Positions 17,889-26,786 are shown, counted from the stretch's first letter. The stretch is 51,786 nt of DNA from Methanobrevibacter sp. (GCF_017447225.1 NZ_JAFSNZ010000081.1:1-51786); one strand, 5' to 3'. The notes: generated by a model not told the origin, from the sequence alone. Numbers and translations: made by a program.

Positions 17889-18263
17889 TTAACTCTGATG
17901 GGTTTCGTAATAGTTTTCAATAGCTGCCTGAAGACCATCAGCCGCAAGGTTTGAACAGTGCATTTTGACTGGTGGGAGCCCATCCAACTCTTCAGCTACA
18001 TCATTACGGGAAATCTGTAAAGCTTCATCCAATGTTTTTCCAACGGCAATTTCAGTAATCATACTGCTGGTAGCAATAGCTGCCCCACAGCCGAATGTCT
18101 GGAAAGAAATGTCTGCAATCTTATCATCTTCAACTTTGATGTAAATTGTCATTAAATCCCCACAGGTCGGGTTTCCGACTTGACCGACACCGTCAGCATC
18201 TTCCATTGGCCTACAGTTTCTTGGGTTTGCAAAATGATCCATTACTTTATCACTATAATCCAT
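17889..18263 (-). CDS. nifU: Fe-S cluster scaffold protein NifU/IscU
   Basis: 124 residues from the ATG at 18263 (ataggag 8 nt upstream; the open frame begins at a GTG at 18272). The three scaffold cysteines are present: Cys34 (NPTCGD, with Asp36 that destabilises the cluster for transfer), Cys59 (FGCGAA) and Cys103 (MHCSNL). It is the single-domain form, equivalent to the NifU N-terminal domain or IscU. It receives persulfide sulfur from the cysteine desulfurase encoded 11 nt upstream. In the operon with metY and nifS it ties cysteine supply to Fe-S assembly. Confidence 0.95.
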   Translation of the reverse strand: MDYSDKVMDHFANPRNCRPMEDADGVGQVGNPTCGDLMTIYIKVEDDKIADISFQTFGCGAAIATSSMITEIAVGKTLDEALQISRNDVAEELDGLPPVKMHCSNLAADGLQAAIENYYETHQS

Positions 18264-18274
18264 ATTAACCACTC

Positions 18275-19459
18275 CTATTTTCTTCCTACAATAGCATTAT
18301 AATCTAATTCATTATTCCATAAAGGTGACATTTTCCTTAATCTTTCAACAGACTGAGCAATAGCTTCAACAAATTCATCCACATCAAAAACATCACTTTC
18401 AGGAGCAAGTGATATTCTTAAAGAACCGTGAACATCTACAGGGTCAAGTCCCAAAGCAGTTAATACAGGGGATGCTTCAAGAGTTTTTGATGAACAGGCG
18501 GAACCTGTAGAAGTCTGATATCCTTTTGAATCTAAAAGAAGTATTAATGATTCACCTTCAATAGCTTTAAATCTGAAATTGATTACGTTAGGTAATCTTT
18601 GGTCTCTGTCACCGTTCAAATAGGATTCAGGAATAGTGTCTAAAACTTTTTCAATGATTTCATCCCTGATTTTGGATAATTTCTCCGCATGTTCGTCTAA
18701 TTGACTACAAGCAAGTTCAGCAGCTTTTCCAAATCCGACAATTCCTGCAACATTTTCGGTACCTGATCTGATTCCTCTTTCCTGGCCTCCACCGTGGATG
18801 AGAGGAACTAATCTGACACCTTTTTTGATATATATTGCACCAACACCTTTTGGACCATTGATTTTGTGTGAAGATACGGACAGTAAATCGATATTCTGTT
18901 TTTCAACATCAACTTCCACTTTTCCAAAAGTCTGAACTGCATCTGTGTGGAATAATATATTATTCTCATGAGCAATTTTACCAATTTCTTCAATAGGCTG
19001 TAAAGTACCTATTTCATTGTTTCCGTGCATAATGGTAATCAATATTGTTTCAGGAGTTATTGCTTCTTTCAAGTCCTCGATTTTAATGATACCGTTATCA
19101 TATACAGGCAAATAGGTTACTTTGAAATCTAAAGATTCTAAAAAGTGCAATGTCTCTTTAACAGCAGGATGTTCAATTTCTGAAGAAATGATGTGTTTTC
19201 CTTTTTTCTGTAATTTGAATGCTACTCCTTTAATAGCCAAATTATCAGATTCGGATCCGCCGCTGGTAAAGATTATTTCATCTTTTTTTGCATTGATGGA
19301 ATCAGCTATTCTTTGTCTGGCTTGTTCCAATGCTTTTTTAGATTCACGACCAACTGAATATAATGTAGAAGGGTTACCGAATTCATCTTTTAAATATGGT
19401 AACATCTCTTCCAAAACTTCTGAACTAATTTTAGTTGTTGCTGAATTATCTAAATACAT
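18275..19459 (-). CDS. nifS: Cysteine desulfurase NifS/IscS
   Basis: 394 residues, class V aminotransferase fold. The N-terminus MYLDNSATTK, Lys199 in SSHKINGPKG (PLP Schiff base) and Cys322 in GSACSSKTLE (persulfide) are all present. The spacing around the active-site Cys (a short loop with a GSAC start) fits the NifS/IscS group I. It converts cysteine to alanine plus enzyme-bound persulfide for NifU. It lies 28 nt after metY and 11 nt before nifU, so a metY-nifS-nifU operon is very likely, under the palindromic operator at 20844. Confidence 0.96.
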   Translation of the reverse strand: MYLDNSATTKISSEVLEEMLPYLKDEFGNPSTLYSVGRESKKALEQARQRIADSINAKKDEIIFTSGGSESDNLAIKGVAFKLQKKGKHIISSEIEHPAVKETLHFLESLDFKVTYLPVYDNGIIKIEDLKEAITPETILITIMHGNNEIGTLQPIEEIGKIAHENNILFHTDAVQTFGKVEVDVEKQNIDLLSVSSHKINGPKGVGAIYIKKGVRLVPLIHGGGQERGIRSGTENVAGIVGFGKAAELACSQLDEHAEKLSKIRDEIIEKVLDTIPESYLNGDRDQRLPNVINFRFKAIEGESLILLLDSKGYQTSTGSACSSKTLEASPVLTALGLDPVDVHGSLRISLAPESDVFDVDEFVEAIAQSVERLRKMSPLWNNELDYNAIVGRK

Positions 19460-19487
19460 CCATATCTCCCCATTTTATATATTATTT

Positions 19488-20786
19488 TTAAATTTTATCT
19501 AAAGCTTGAGTTAAATCATCAATTAAATCATCAGCATCTTCCAAACCAATGGATAATCTGATGAAATCAGGTGTAACTCCAGTAGCTGCTTGTTCTTCAG
19601 GAGTTAATTGTTGATGAGTTGTACTTGCAGGGTGAATTGCTAAACTTTTAGCGTCACCGATGTTTGCAAGGATTGAGAATAAATTCAAGTTTTCAATTAC
19701 TTTTCTTCCTGCTTCTTCTCCGCCTTCTACACCGAATCCTAAAATACCTGCAAAGTGATTTTTCAAGTATTTTTTATTGGTTTCGTAAGTAGGGTGTGAT
19801 TCCAAACCAGGATAGTTTACCCAATTAACTTTCGGATGGGATTCCAGGAATTTTGCTACTTTCAATGCGTTTTCGGAATGTCTTTTCACACGTACATCTA
19901 AACTTTCAAGACCCTGTAAGAATATGAAACTGTGTACTGGTGCTTGAGTAGCTCCTAAATCCCTTAATAATCTTGCTCTTGCTCTTACAGTGAAAGCTAA
20001 GTTTCCGAGTTCAGGCACGTCTCCGAATGCATCCCAGAATACTAATCCGTGATAACTTGGATCTGGTTCGGAGAAATTAGGGAATTTACCGTTACCCCAG
20101 TTAAATTTACCGGAATCTACAATGTATCCTCCAACAGCTGTTCCGTGTCCGCCAACGTATTTTGTTGCGGATGCTGCAATGACATCAGCACCATGAGCTA
20201 AAGGTTGTACTAAACCTACACCGATGGTATTGTCCACGATTAATGGAATATCATGACTATGTGCAATTTCTGCTAATGCTTCGAAGTCAGGAACATCTAA
20301 TTTTGGGTTACCGATTGATTCGCAGTATATTGCTTTGGTTTTTTCATCAATTGCATCTTCAAATGCCTGTAAATCCTGAGAATCAACAAATTTTACTTCT
20401 CTTGCCAAATCTTTGAATGTGTAATCAAATAATTGATATGTTCCACCGTAAAGATTGTCAGCTGACACTATGTTATCACCAGGTTGGGTAATATTTAAGA
20501 TTGCGTATGAGATAGCAGCAAGACCACTTGATGTTGATAAACCGGAATGTCCACCTTCGATAGCAGCAATCCTAGCTTCAAATACATCACTAGTTGGGTT
20601 TGTAAGTCTGGAGTAAATTTGACCAAACTCTTGAAGGGCGAATCTTCTTGCAGCTTCGTCTGAATCTTTAAATACGTATGAAGTCGTCTGATAAATAGGT
20701 ACAGCTTGAGCTCCAGTTGCCGGATCTGGTTCTTGACCAGCACGAACACCTAAAGTCGCTAATTTATAATTCTTTTCGTTACTCAT
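19488..20786 (-). CDS. metY: O-acetylhomoserine sulfhydrylase (aminocarboxypropyltransferase)
   Basis: 432 residues, the length typical of MetY/Met17 rather than of the shorter cystathionine synthases. The PLP lysine is Lys209 in [15 protein letters not shown]. The N-terminus [26 protein letters not shown] and the mid-region [18 protein letters not shown] are characteristic. It makes homocysteine from O-acetylhomoserine and sulfide, a direct sulfhydrylation route to methionine. No homoserine acetyltransferase is in the window. The promoter carries the shared palindrome described at 20823-20871, so the gene is probably co-regulated with cysK. Confidence 0.94.
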   Translation of the reverse strand: MSNEKNYKLATLGVRAGQEPDPATGAQAVPIYQTTSYVFKDSDEAARRFALQEFGQIYSRLTNPTSDVFEARIAAIEGGHSGLSTSSGLAAISYAILNITQPGDNIVSADNLYGGTYQLFDYTFKDLAREVKFVDSQDLQAFEDAIDEKTKAIYCESIGNPKLDVPDFEALAEIAHSHDIPLIVDNTIGVGLVQPLAHGADVIAASATKYVGGHGTAVGGYIVDSGKFNWGNGKFPNFSEPDPSYHGLVFWDAFGDVPELGNLAFTVRARARLLRDLGATQAPVHSFIFLQGLESLDVRVKRHSENALKVAKFLESHPKVNWVNYPGLESHPTYETNKKYLKNHFAGILGFGVEGGEEAGRKVIENLNLFSILANIGDAKSLAIHPASTTHQQLTPEEQAATGVTPDFIRLSIGLEDADDLIDDLTQALDKI

Positions 20787-20822
20787 TAAATTTCACCTTA
20801 ATTATAATTTTTTTAAAAATAT

Positions 20823-20871
20823 GTCATATGTTATATGACTAATATAACAATAGTTATTTTTAATATATAAA
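20823..20871 (-). promoter_or_regulatory. metY promoter with shared sulfur-regulon palindrome
   Basis: Read on the minus strand: a TATA-like ttatatatta (about 20861-20871), then ATAAC-N4-GTTAT at 20844-20857 (ATAACAATAGTTAT on the plus strand), then a second palindrome GTCATAT-GTT-ATATGAC at 20823-20839. The start site expected about 25 bp after the TATA box falls among these palindromes, a repressor-type layout. The 14-mer is identical to one at 24778-24791 in front of cysK. Confidence 0.6.
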
Positions 20872-20880
20872 TGTTTTGAT

Positions 20881-20968
20881 TAACCTAAATATCAGGTTAA
20901 AAAAATAAATAAACACTGTTATATTACAATATAACATAAGTTATTTAATGTATATAAACATTGTTATA
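20881..20968. promoter_or_regulatory. Cluster of further palindromes upstream of metY
   Basis: Between the metY promoter and the end of cysS are TAACCT/AGGTTA (inverted, 20881-20899), a perfect 9-bp inverted repeat TGTTATATT-AC-AATATAACA (20917-20936), and AACATTGTTATAT (about 20957-20969). The latter two use the same GTTAT/ATAAC half-sites as the promoter-proximal operator, so they may be upstream regulator sites. Confidence 0.45.
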
Positions 20969-21003
20969 TTTTTTAGAAAAATGAAACGAAAAATTCAAAA
21001 GTC

Positions 21004-21037
21004 AAAAGAAAAAAAGAAATAGAGATTTTAAATCTCT
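21004..21037 (-). terminator. Intrinsic terminator after cysS
   Basis: AGAGATTT at 21021-21028 and AAATCTCT at 21030-21037 form an 8-bp stem just past the cysS stop, followed on the minus strand by a T-rich run (21004-21019). It separates the tRNA-Cys/cysS transcript from the metY promoter. Confidence 0.65.
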
Positions 21038-21041
21038 GAGT

Positions 21042-22382
21042 TTAGTCGTTTATTTCATAACCTAAACCGATTAGGTCATCACGTATTTTATCGGACAGGT
21101 CATACTGTTTGGCTGCCCTTAACTGGGATCTGACATCAGTGATTAAATCAAGCAATTCATCAGAGCCTGCTGAAACCTCTTCCAGATTAAAGTCAATTCC
21201 CAAAATATAGGATACATCATCCAAAAATGATTTGATAGCTATTTTATCGTTTTCGGACAATTCAATATTTTTGCAGTCGTTAATCAATACGAATATTGAA
21301 GCGATAGCCTTTGGAGTGTTGAAGTCATCATCCATACTTCCAAAGAATTCATTCTTAGCAGCTTTTAAGGATTCCAAATCAGAATCCGCATCACCTGATT
21401 CGACATCCAAAGAGGAATAGAATTTCTTAATTTTTTCCAGACTTTTTTCAGACTGGTGAAGTGAATCCTTAGAAAAGTCAATAGGACTTCTGTAATGGGT
21501 GGACAATACAAAGAATCTGAATGTGTCCGCATCCCAATCCTCTAACAGTTCACGGATTGTGATGAAGTTATGCAATGATTTTGACATTTTTTCTCCGTTA
21601 ACATTCAAAAATCCGGTATGCAGCCAGTATCTCACCATTGGAGATTTTCCGCTTACAGCTTCCATCTGTGTGATTTCTGCCTCGTGATGAGGGAATATTA
21701 AATCCAAACCTCCTCCGTGAACGTCATACTGTTCGCCGAAGTAGTATTCGGTTATTGCTGTGTCTTCAATGTGCCAGCCAGGTCTTCCGTCACCCCATGG
21801 GGAAGGAAATACCGGCTCGTCAACACCATCACGTTTTTTCCACAAAGCAAAATCCTGTTCATTTCTTTTTGTGGTTTGAACCAGCTCTCTGTGGGATTCA
21901 AGTTCATCGACTTTACGGTTTGACAGTTTTCCGAATTCCTCGAATTTTTCTATTTCAAAGTAGACTCCGTCTTCACTTTCATAAGCAAAACCTTTGTCTA
22001 TTAATCTTTGAATTTGGTCAATTATTTCGCCAAGATGATCAGTTGCTCTTGCAAATAAATTAACGCCTGTCACATTTAATTTGGTCATGTCTTCAATGTA
22101 TCTTTTTTCGAATTTTCTGGCTATATCATGTGCCGGAATTCCTGACTCTTTTGATCTGTTAATGATTTTATCATCAATGTCTGTAATGTTTTGAATGTAA
22201 AAAACAGCATATCCTGAATATTCCAGATATCTTTTTATTGTATCAAAAGAGATGTAGGTTCTTCCATGACCGATATGTGCATCATCATAAACAGTAGGAC
22301 CGCAAACAAATAAGTTTACACGGTCTTTATTAATGGTTTCAAAATTTTCTTTACTACGAGTTAATGTAGAATAAATATCCAT
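21042..22382 (-). CDS. cysS: Cysteinyl-tRNA synthetase
   Basis: 446 residues from the ATG at 22382, preceded by gaggaa. The open frame runs on to 22448, but those extra 22 codons lie in the linker and the tRNA gene and are not coding. Class I motifs: HIGH at residues 36-39 and KMSKS in NGEKMSKSLHNF. The zinc site includes Cys27 in FVCGPTVYDD and the WHIED region. It charges tRNA-Cys directly, so this organism does not depend solely on the SepRS/SepCysS route. It lies 34 nt after the tRNA-Cys gene on the same strand and is followed by a terminator. Confidence 0.96.
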   Translation of the reverse strand: MDIYSTLTRSKENFETINKDRVNLFVCGPTVYDDAHIGHGRTYISFDTIKRYLEYSGYAVFYIQNITDIDDKIINRSKESGIPAHDIARKFEKRYIEDMTKLNVTGVNLFARATDHLGEIIDQIQRLIDKGFAYESEDGVYFEIEKFEEFGKLSNRKVDELESHRELVQTTKRNEQDFALWKKRDGVDEPVFPSPWGDGRPGWHIEDTAITEYYFGEQYDVHGGGLDLIFPHHEAEITQMEAVSGKSPMVRYWLHTGFLNVNGEKMSKSLHNFITIRELLEDWDADTFRFFVLSTHYRSPIDFSKDSLHQSEKSLEKIKKFYSSLDVESGDADSDLESLKAAKNEFFGSMDDDFNTPKAIASIFVLINDCKNIELSENDKIAIKSFLDDVSYILGIDFNLEEVSAGSDELLDLITDVRSQLRAAKQYDLSDKIRDDLIGLGYEIND

Positions 22383-22416
22383 AAAAAATTCCTCGAAAAA
22401 TAAGTTGTATAAATAG

Positions 22417-22488
22417 AGGCAAGTAAGGGATTTGAACCCCTGTTTCATGGTCTGCAGCCACGCACCTAAGCCACTCGGTTAACTTGCC
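22417..22488 (-). tRNA. tRNA-Cys (GCA)
   Basis: 72 nt on the minus strand. The acceptor stem GGCAAGT/ACTTGCC is perfect, and the discriminator is T (U73), as required for cysteine. The anticodon loop is CTGCAGA with anticodon GCA on a 5-bp stem with one G-U pair. The T arm carries GGGTTCAAATCCC. No CCA is encoded and no intron is visible. A TATA-like tttatata lies at 22529-22536. The gene directly precedes cysS, and no promoter-sized gap lies between them (34 nt). Confidence 0.96.
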
Positions 22489-22558
22489 AATTAAAATTAA
22501 AGTATAATAAAATATTAGATTTTAATAGTATATAAATATTACTAAAAATCTCAATATT

Positions 22559-22936
22559 TCATTGTTTTATCTCAGACCCCATACAAGATTGACAATCTTC
22601 ACTTAAATCGGCCTTATTAATGCCCAATTGATTTATCACATCTGATGGTTCAACATTCTTACAGATTGAACAGGTTCTTGGAATTAAATCTGCTTTGGTA
22701 GATTCGCCGGTAGACAACTCTAAAGCAAAATCCTTAACCATCTGTCTGACATGGTCATCCAATTTGATTCCGCTGCCTCTCTTATCTGTAATGTATTGGG
22801 ATACTGCAGGTTGAGTAATATCCATAAGTTCAGAAACATCTTTCTGTTTCATCCCTAAATTTAACAATTCTTTAGCTAATTCTGATCTGATAGCAGGTAT
22901 TACATACCATACGACAATTTCACAAGGCGGTTTCAT
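22559..22936 (-). CDS. HTH transcriptional regulator with C-terminal CxxC...CxxC, candidate sulfur/Fe-S regulator
   Basis: 125 residues. The N-terminal half is an XRE-like helix-turn-helix of the archaeal COG2522 type: ELLNLGMKQKDVSELMDITQ then PAVSQYITDKRG, with the recognition helix at about residues 41-52. The C-terminal part has Cys89-x2-Cys92 and Cys115-x2-Cys118, enough to bind zinc or an Fe-S cluster; Cys5 is also available. It begins 11 nt after the cysE stop, so it is probably cotranscribed with cysE. Its position in the middle of the sulfur island and the palindromes around it make it the likely regulator, by inference only. The ATG has a modest upstream site (ggag-like). Confidence 0.8.
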   Translation of the reverse strand: MKPPCEIVVWYVIPAIRSELAKELLNLGMKQKDVSELMDITQPAVSQYITDKRGSGIKLDDHVRQMVKDFALELSTGESTKADLIPRTCSICKNVEPSDVINQLGINKADLSEDCQSCMGSEIKQ

Positions 22937-22947
22937 AAAAATTACTC

Positions 22948-23646
22948 CTATTTTTTTAGTTTGATTTTATCCAAATCCTCAGTATTTGTATCTTCTGTAA
23001 GGCAAATTTCATTTTTCTCAAATAAAATTTTAATATGCTCGTCATTTTCTTTAAGATGTTTTGTTAAAGTGTTAATAGCATCAGCAACAGGGTCAGGCAA
23101 CTTATTGTGATCCAAATCAACCAAAGAGGTTCTTTTTGATTTGACAATTCTTCCGGGAACTCCAACACATGTTGATTCCGGAGGGACATCCTTCAGCACA
23201 ACAGCACCAGTACCTATCTTTGAAAATTCACCGACAGTGATATTTCCCATCACTTTAGCTCCAGCGCCAATAATCACTCCTCTTTCAATGGTAGGATGTC
23301 TTTTGGTTTTTTGGGTTGATGTTCCACCAAGGATTACTCCCTGATAAATCAATACGTCATCGCCGACTTCAGCGGTTTCTCCGACAACAACACCCATTCC
23401 ATGGTCAATGAAAACACGTTTACCGAAAGTTGCTCCAGGATGAATTTCGATACCCGTGAGAAATCTAGCTAAATTAGAATTCATCCTTGCAAGAAGCTTA
23501 AAAGAATGAGTCCAGAGATAATGGCTAACCCTATGCATTATAAGTGCATAAAATCCAGGATAACATAAGAATATCTCAAGAGTGCTCCTTGCTGCAGGAT
23601 CCTTATCCTTAATCGCTTGAATTTCACTTTTCAACCTGTCAAACAT
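22948..23646 (-). CDS. cysE: Serine O-acetyltransferase CysE
   Basis: 232 residues from the ATG at 23646 (the frame also has a TTG at 23649). A helical N-terminal part is followed by left-handed beta-helix hexapeptide repeats from about residue 65: [39 protein letters not shown] and [16 protein letters not shown]. His in FIDHG and the conserved HPTI segment mark the acetyl-CoA/serine site. It makes O-acetylserine, the substrate of CysK encoded upstream. The C-terminal about 55 residues are charged and longer than in the short CysE form. The HTH regulator gene follows 11 nt downstream. Confidence 0.94.
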   Translation of the reverse strand: MFDRLKSEIQAIKDKDPAARSTLEIFLCYPGFYALIMHRVSHYLWTHSFKLLARMNSNLARFLTGIEIHPGATFGKRVFIDHGMGVVVGETAEVGDDVLIYQGVILGGTSTQKTKRHPTIERGVIIGAGAKVMGNITVGEFSKIGTGAVVLKDVPPESTCVGVPGRIVKSKRTSLVDLDHNKLPDPVADAINTLTKHLKENDEHIKILFEKNEICLTEDTNTEDLDKIKLKK

Positions 23647-23695
23647 CAATAAACCCCAAAAGTTTAAATAAATAAAATTTATTCATGGCATAAAA

Positions 23696-23755
23696 ATATT
23701 ATACCATATGTTATAATTCATTTAGTATTAAATATTTATACACCATGTTATATTT
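23696..23755 (-). promoter_or_regulatory. cysE promoter region with degenerate sulfur-regulon motifs
   Basis: ATACC-ATAT-GTTAT at 23701-23714 and ATACA-CCAT-GTTAT at 23738-23751 keep the GTTAT half-site and the 4-nt spacing of the metY/cysK palindrome but differ in the other half. The first has one mismatch. TATA-like tataaata (about 23733-23740) lies between them on the minus strand. Weaker evidence than at metY and cysK. Confidence 0.4.
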
Positions 23756-23776
23756 AAATGTTTTTTAGTATGAAGC

Positions 23777-24724
23777 TTATTCGAACAACCAATCTACAGA
23801 GAGATATCTTTCACCGTTATCCGGTAAAATAGCGATGATTCTTTTACCTTTGTTTTCAGGTCTTTTAGCTAATTCCAATGCAGCAAATGTTGATGCACCT
23901 GAAGAGATTCCTGAAAAGATACCTTCTTTTTTAGCCAATGCAATTAATGTATTACCCGCATCCTCATTAGCTACAGGGAAAATTTCATCAATTACGTTTT
24001 CATCATAAATTGACGGTACGAAACCTGCACCGATTCCTTGGATTTTGTGAGGTCCTTTTTCACCTTTCCCTAATGTTTGGGAGTCTTTTGGTTCGACTGC
24101 TACAATCTGTACATCAGGAACTTCTTTTTTAAGGACTTTACCGATACCTGTGATTGTTCCGCCTGTTCCGACACCTGCAACGACAATGTCAACATTTCCT
24201 TCAGTGTCTCTTAAGATTTCCTGAGCGGTTGTCTTTTCGTGAATTTCCACATTAGCCTGATTATCGAATTGACCTAAAATAATAGCATCAGGATTTTCAT
24301 CAGCAATTTCATTAGCTTTTGCAATAGCTCCACCCATCCCTTCACTACCAGGTGTTAATACTATTTCAGCTCCGAAAACTGCTAATAATTTTCTTCTTTC
24401 AACAGACATGGTTTCAGGCATTGTTAAAATTAATTTATAACCTTTTGCCGCTGCTGCAAAACCAAGTCCGATACCAGTGTTTCCACTGGTAGGTTCAACA
24501 ATAACAGAACCTTCTTTAAGTAATCCTTTTTCTTCTGCATCTTCAATCATTGCAACTGCAATACGATCTTTTACGCTTCCAGTCGGATTGAATGATTCAA
24601 TTTTTACATCTACTTCTGCGTCCAAATCTTTTGTCAAGTTATTTAATTTAACAATTGGAGTGTTACCTATAGCATCAATGACACTATCTAGAACTCCTCT
24701 TTTTAATTCAGGTACATTTACCAT
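23777..24724 (-). CDS. cysK: Cysteine synthase (O-acetylserine sulfhydrylase)
   Basis: 315 residues, fold type II PLP enzyme. Lys52 in NPTGSVKDR binds PLP, TSGNTG (79-84) is the substrate loop and GTGGTITGIGK holds the PLP phosphate. It condenses O-acetylserine with sulfide to give cysteine. The ATG follows aggagataaaaact. It has its own promoter with the strongest set of operator palindromes (24778-24819), and cysE follows downstream after a separate promoter. The CysE/CysK route is bacterial in style; in many methanogens cysteine comes from tRNA-dependent synthesis instead. Confidence 0.96.
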   Translation of the reverse strand: MVNVPELKRGVLDSVIDAIGNTPIVKLNNLTKDLDAEVDVKIESFNPTGSVKDRIAVAMIEDAEEKGLLKEGSVIVEPTSGNTGIGLGFAAAAKGYKLILTMPETMSVERRKLLAVFGAEIVLTPGSEGMGGAIAKANEIADENPDAIILGQFDNQANVEIHEKTTAQEILRDTEGNVDIVVAGVGTGGTITGIGKVLKKEVPDVQIVAVEPKDSQTLGKGEKGPHKIQGIGAGFVPSIYDENVIDEIFPVANEDAGNTLIALAKKEGIFSGISSGASTFAALELAKRPENKGKRIIAILPDNGERYLSVDWLFE

Positions 24725-24775
24725 AGTTTTTATCTCCTAATTTTTATTTTTTAAAAAGGCATAATAAAAGGGTAA

Positions 24776-24838
24776 TTATAACAATAGTTATTTTTTTATA
24801 ACCAATGTTATATAACATTGTTTTAATATATAAATATT
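24776..24838 (-). promoter_or_regulatory. cysK promoter with three overlapping sulfur-regulon palindromes
   Basis: Minus strand: a TATA-like ttatatatta (about 24825-24836) is followed by AATGTTAT-ATAACATT (perfect 16-bp palindrome, 24804-24819), ATAAC-CAAT-GTTAT (24798-24811) and ATAAC-AATA-GTTAT (24778-24791). The last is identical over 14 bases to the metY site at 20844-20857, and the TATA decamer is shared too. The sites cover the expected transcription start, as for a repressor. Confidence 0.65.
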
Positions 24839-24846
24839 TCTAAAAA

Positions 24847-25470
24847 TCAGCTCCCATCATAGTCACACAAGTAACTGACCGGACACATTTCACATTGAGG
24901 AGATGTGGGCTTACAAATATTCTGACCAAATTGTACCATCAAATCATTCAGTTTAATCCATAAATCCTTTGGAGCAATCTTGGATAATTCAATCTCTGTT
25001 TCATCAGGATTTTTAGTGTTTACCAAACCCATTCTGTTGGAGATTCTGTGAACATGGGTGTCAACAGGAATTGCCGGAAGCTCAAAAGCAAACACCAGCA
25101 CGCAGTTAGCAGTCTTGCGTCCAACTCCCGGAAGCTTGACAAGTTCCTCCAAAGTGTCCGGCACTTCACCATCATATTCATCAATCAATATTTGTGAAAC
25201 TTCCTGAATACGTCCCGCTTTGACACGGTAAAATCCTGCTGGCTTAATCAGTTCCTGAACATCTTCTGTTGGGGCTTCAACAACTTCATAAATGTCTTTA
25301 TATTTTGCAAAAAGATTATTGGTGGCCTGGTCAGTGTTCTCATCACGGGTCCTTTGAGACAAAATGGTTCTAATCAGTACCTTATACGGATCATGGTCCA
25401 GAAAAACCCTAATTTCAAAAACATCATTCAGCTCTTCAACAATTTTGATAATCCTATCTGTTTTGCTCAT
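24847..25470 (-). CDS. nth: Endonuclease III (DNA glycosylase/AP lyase)
   Basis: 207 residues. The helix-hairpin-helix LPGVGRKTA contains catalytic Lys119, and Asp137 in VDTHVHR is the second catalytic residue. Four cysteines with spacing C-x6-C-x2-C-x5-C (186, 193, 196, 202) bind the 4Fe-4S cluster. It removes oxidised pyrimidines in base excision repair. Its start overlaps the aroA stop by one base (TAATG), so the two are coupled. It lies just upstream of the cysK promoter. Confidence 0.96.
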   Translation of the reverse strand: MSKTDRIIKIVEELNDVFEIRVFLDHDPYKVLIRTILSQRTRDENTDQATNNLFAKYKDIYEVVEAPTEDVQELIKPAGFYRVKAGRIQEVSQILIDEYDGEVPDTLEELVKLPGVGRKTANCVLVFAFELPAIPVDTHVHRISNRMGLVNTKNPDETEIELSKIAPKDLWIKLNDLMVQFGQNICKPTSPQCEMCPVSYLCDYDGS

Positions 25471-26786
25471 TATACCAGCTCCAATTCAAAACCGATTTCT
25501 GCCATTGCCTCAATAAAATTAGGAAATGACACATCAAATACTTCTCCATTTATGATTCCAATTTCATGTCTTAATCCGACTAAAGAAAATGCCATAGCTA
25601 ATCTGTGATCACCGCAGGAATCCACAGTTCCTCCGTTAATGCCACCAGTGATGCTCATGCCGTCTTCAAACTCTTCCAACTCACAGCCAAGTTTTCTGAG
25701 CTGCTTGCAGGTAGTGTCAATTCTGTCTGTTTCTTTTACACGGGCATGCTTTACTCCAGTGATGTTTGTAGTTCCTTCAGCCATTGCGGCAAGAACAGCT
25801 ACAGTAATCAGTAAATCAGGAGCATTGGACAGATCAACGTCAATTCCCTTAAGGTTGCCGTCAGAGGATATTTCCACATAATCGTCATGAACTGTTATAT
25901 CTGCACCCATTCTTTCCAATATTTCCAATATTATCTTATCCCCCTGTTTGGACTTTTTAAACAGGTTTAAAATCTTAGCATGACCGCCATTTATAGCAAC
26001 AGCTGCAAGAAGATATGATGCAGATGAATAGTCACCTTCAACAGTATACTCGCAGGCATTATAGCACTGTTTTTTCACTTTAAACTCATCGATACGGCAA
26101 TTCTGATATTCCTTAGCGCAATCCTCATGTTTAATGTAAAAACCTTTTAAGACCTTTACACCGAATTTTTTCATGATATCCAATGTCATGTCAACATAAG
26201 GACGGGACTTGAAATCCGGCAACACAAATAAAGTAACTCCTTTTTCAGACAGAGGGGAAGAAATCAGGATTGATGAAATGTACTGTGAACTGACACTTCC
26301 GGAGATATTTGTCTCGCCGCCAGCATACCCCGGACTGATTAAAATAGGTGCTTTTCCGTTGTCATTGACGGATTTTGCATCAACGCCAAGATATTTTATG
26401 GAATCCATAAGCAAATCCATAGGACGGGTCTGTAAAGACTCATCACCAGTTAAAATAACATCATTATCAGATAAGGCAGATACGCTGGTCATCAGACGCA
26501 AAGTAGTGCCTGAATTAGCCAGATCTATTGGTTCTTCACTGGAATTATGCAGTTTTCCGCCAGTACCAACAACTTCCAGACAATCATCATTTTGAGTTAT
26601 CTTAGCCCCTAACGCTTTACAGACATTAATTGAAGCTAAAGTGTCTTCGGAAAATAGCATATCATATAATTTGGAGGTTCCATTAGCCAGTGACGCTAAA
26701 ATAACTGCCCTGTGAGAATAACTTTTTGAAGGAGGCGCTTTTACAACACCACCGATATCAGAAATATTTTTTACCTTAAGTTTCAT
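25470..26786 (-). CDS. aroA: 3-phosphoshikimate 1-carboxyvinyltransferase (EPSP synthase)
   Basis: 438 residues, the usual length. [19 protein letters not shown] (from residue 18) holds the substrate-binding Lys21-Ser22 and Arg26. [11 protein letters not shown] (about 88-98) is the second signature, and VKETDRID lies in the C-terminal half. It transfers enolpyruvate from PEP to shikimate 3-phosphate for aromatic amino acids. It is coupled to nth by a one-base overlap. No other shikimate gene is in the window. Confidence 0.97.
   Translation of the reverse strand: MKLKVKNISDIGGVVKAPPSKSYSHRAVILASLANGTSKLYDMLFSEDTLASINVCKALGAKITQNDDCLEVVGTGGKLHNSSEEPIDLANSGTTLRLMTSVSALSDNDVILTGDESLQTRPMDLLMDSIKYLGVDAKSVNDNGKAPILISPGYAGGETNISGSVSSQYISSILISSPLSEKGVTLFVLPDFKSRPYVDMTLDIMKKFGVKVLKGFYIKHEDCAKEYQNCRIDEFKVKKQCYNACEYTVEGDYSSASYLLAAVAINGGHAKILNLFKKSKQGDKIILEILERMGADITVHDDYVEISSDGNLKGIDVDLSNAPDLLITVAVLAAMAEGTTNITGVKHARVKETDRIDTTCKQLRKLGCELEEFEDGMSITGGINGGTVDSCGDHRLAMAFSLVGLRHEIGIINGEVFDVSFPNFIEAMAEIGFELELV

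Noticed and set aside
20881-20899. TAACCT/AGGTTA inverted repeat as a riboswitch
   Set aside because: Single short stem upstream of the presumed start site; no aptamer-like structure seen.
21755-22063. Plus-strand open frame of 102 codons inside cysS
   Set aside because: It lies fully antisense to a clearly conserved synthetase, with no ribosome site and no recognisable motif.
22383-22448. N-terminal extension of cysS by 22 codons
   Set aside because: It runs back into the tRNA-Cys gene, and the internal ATG at 22382 has a good ribosome site.
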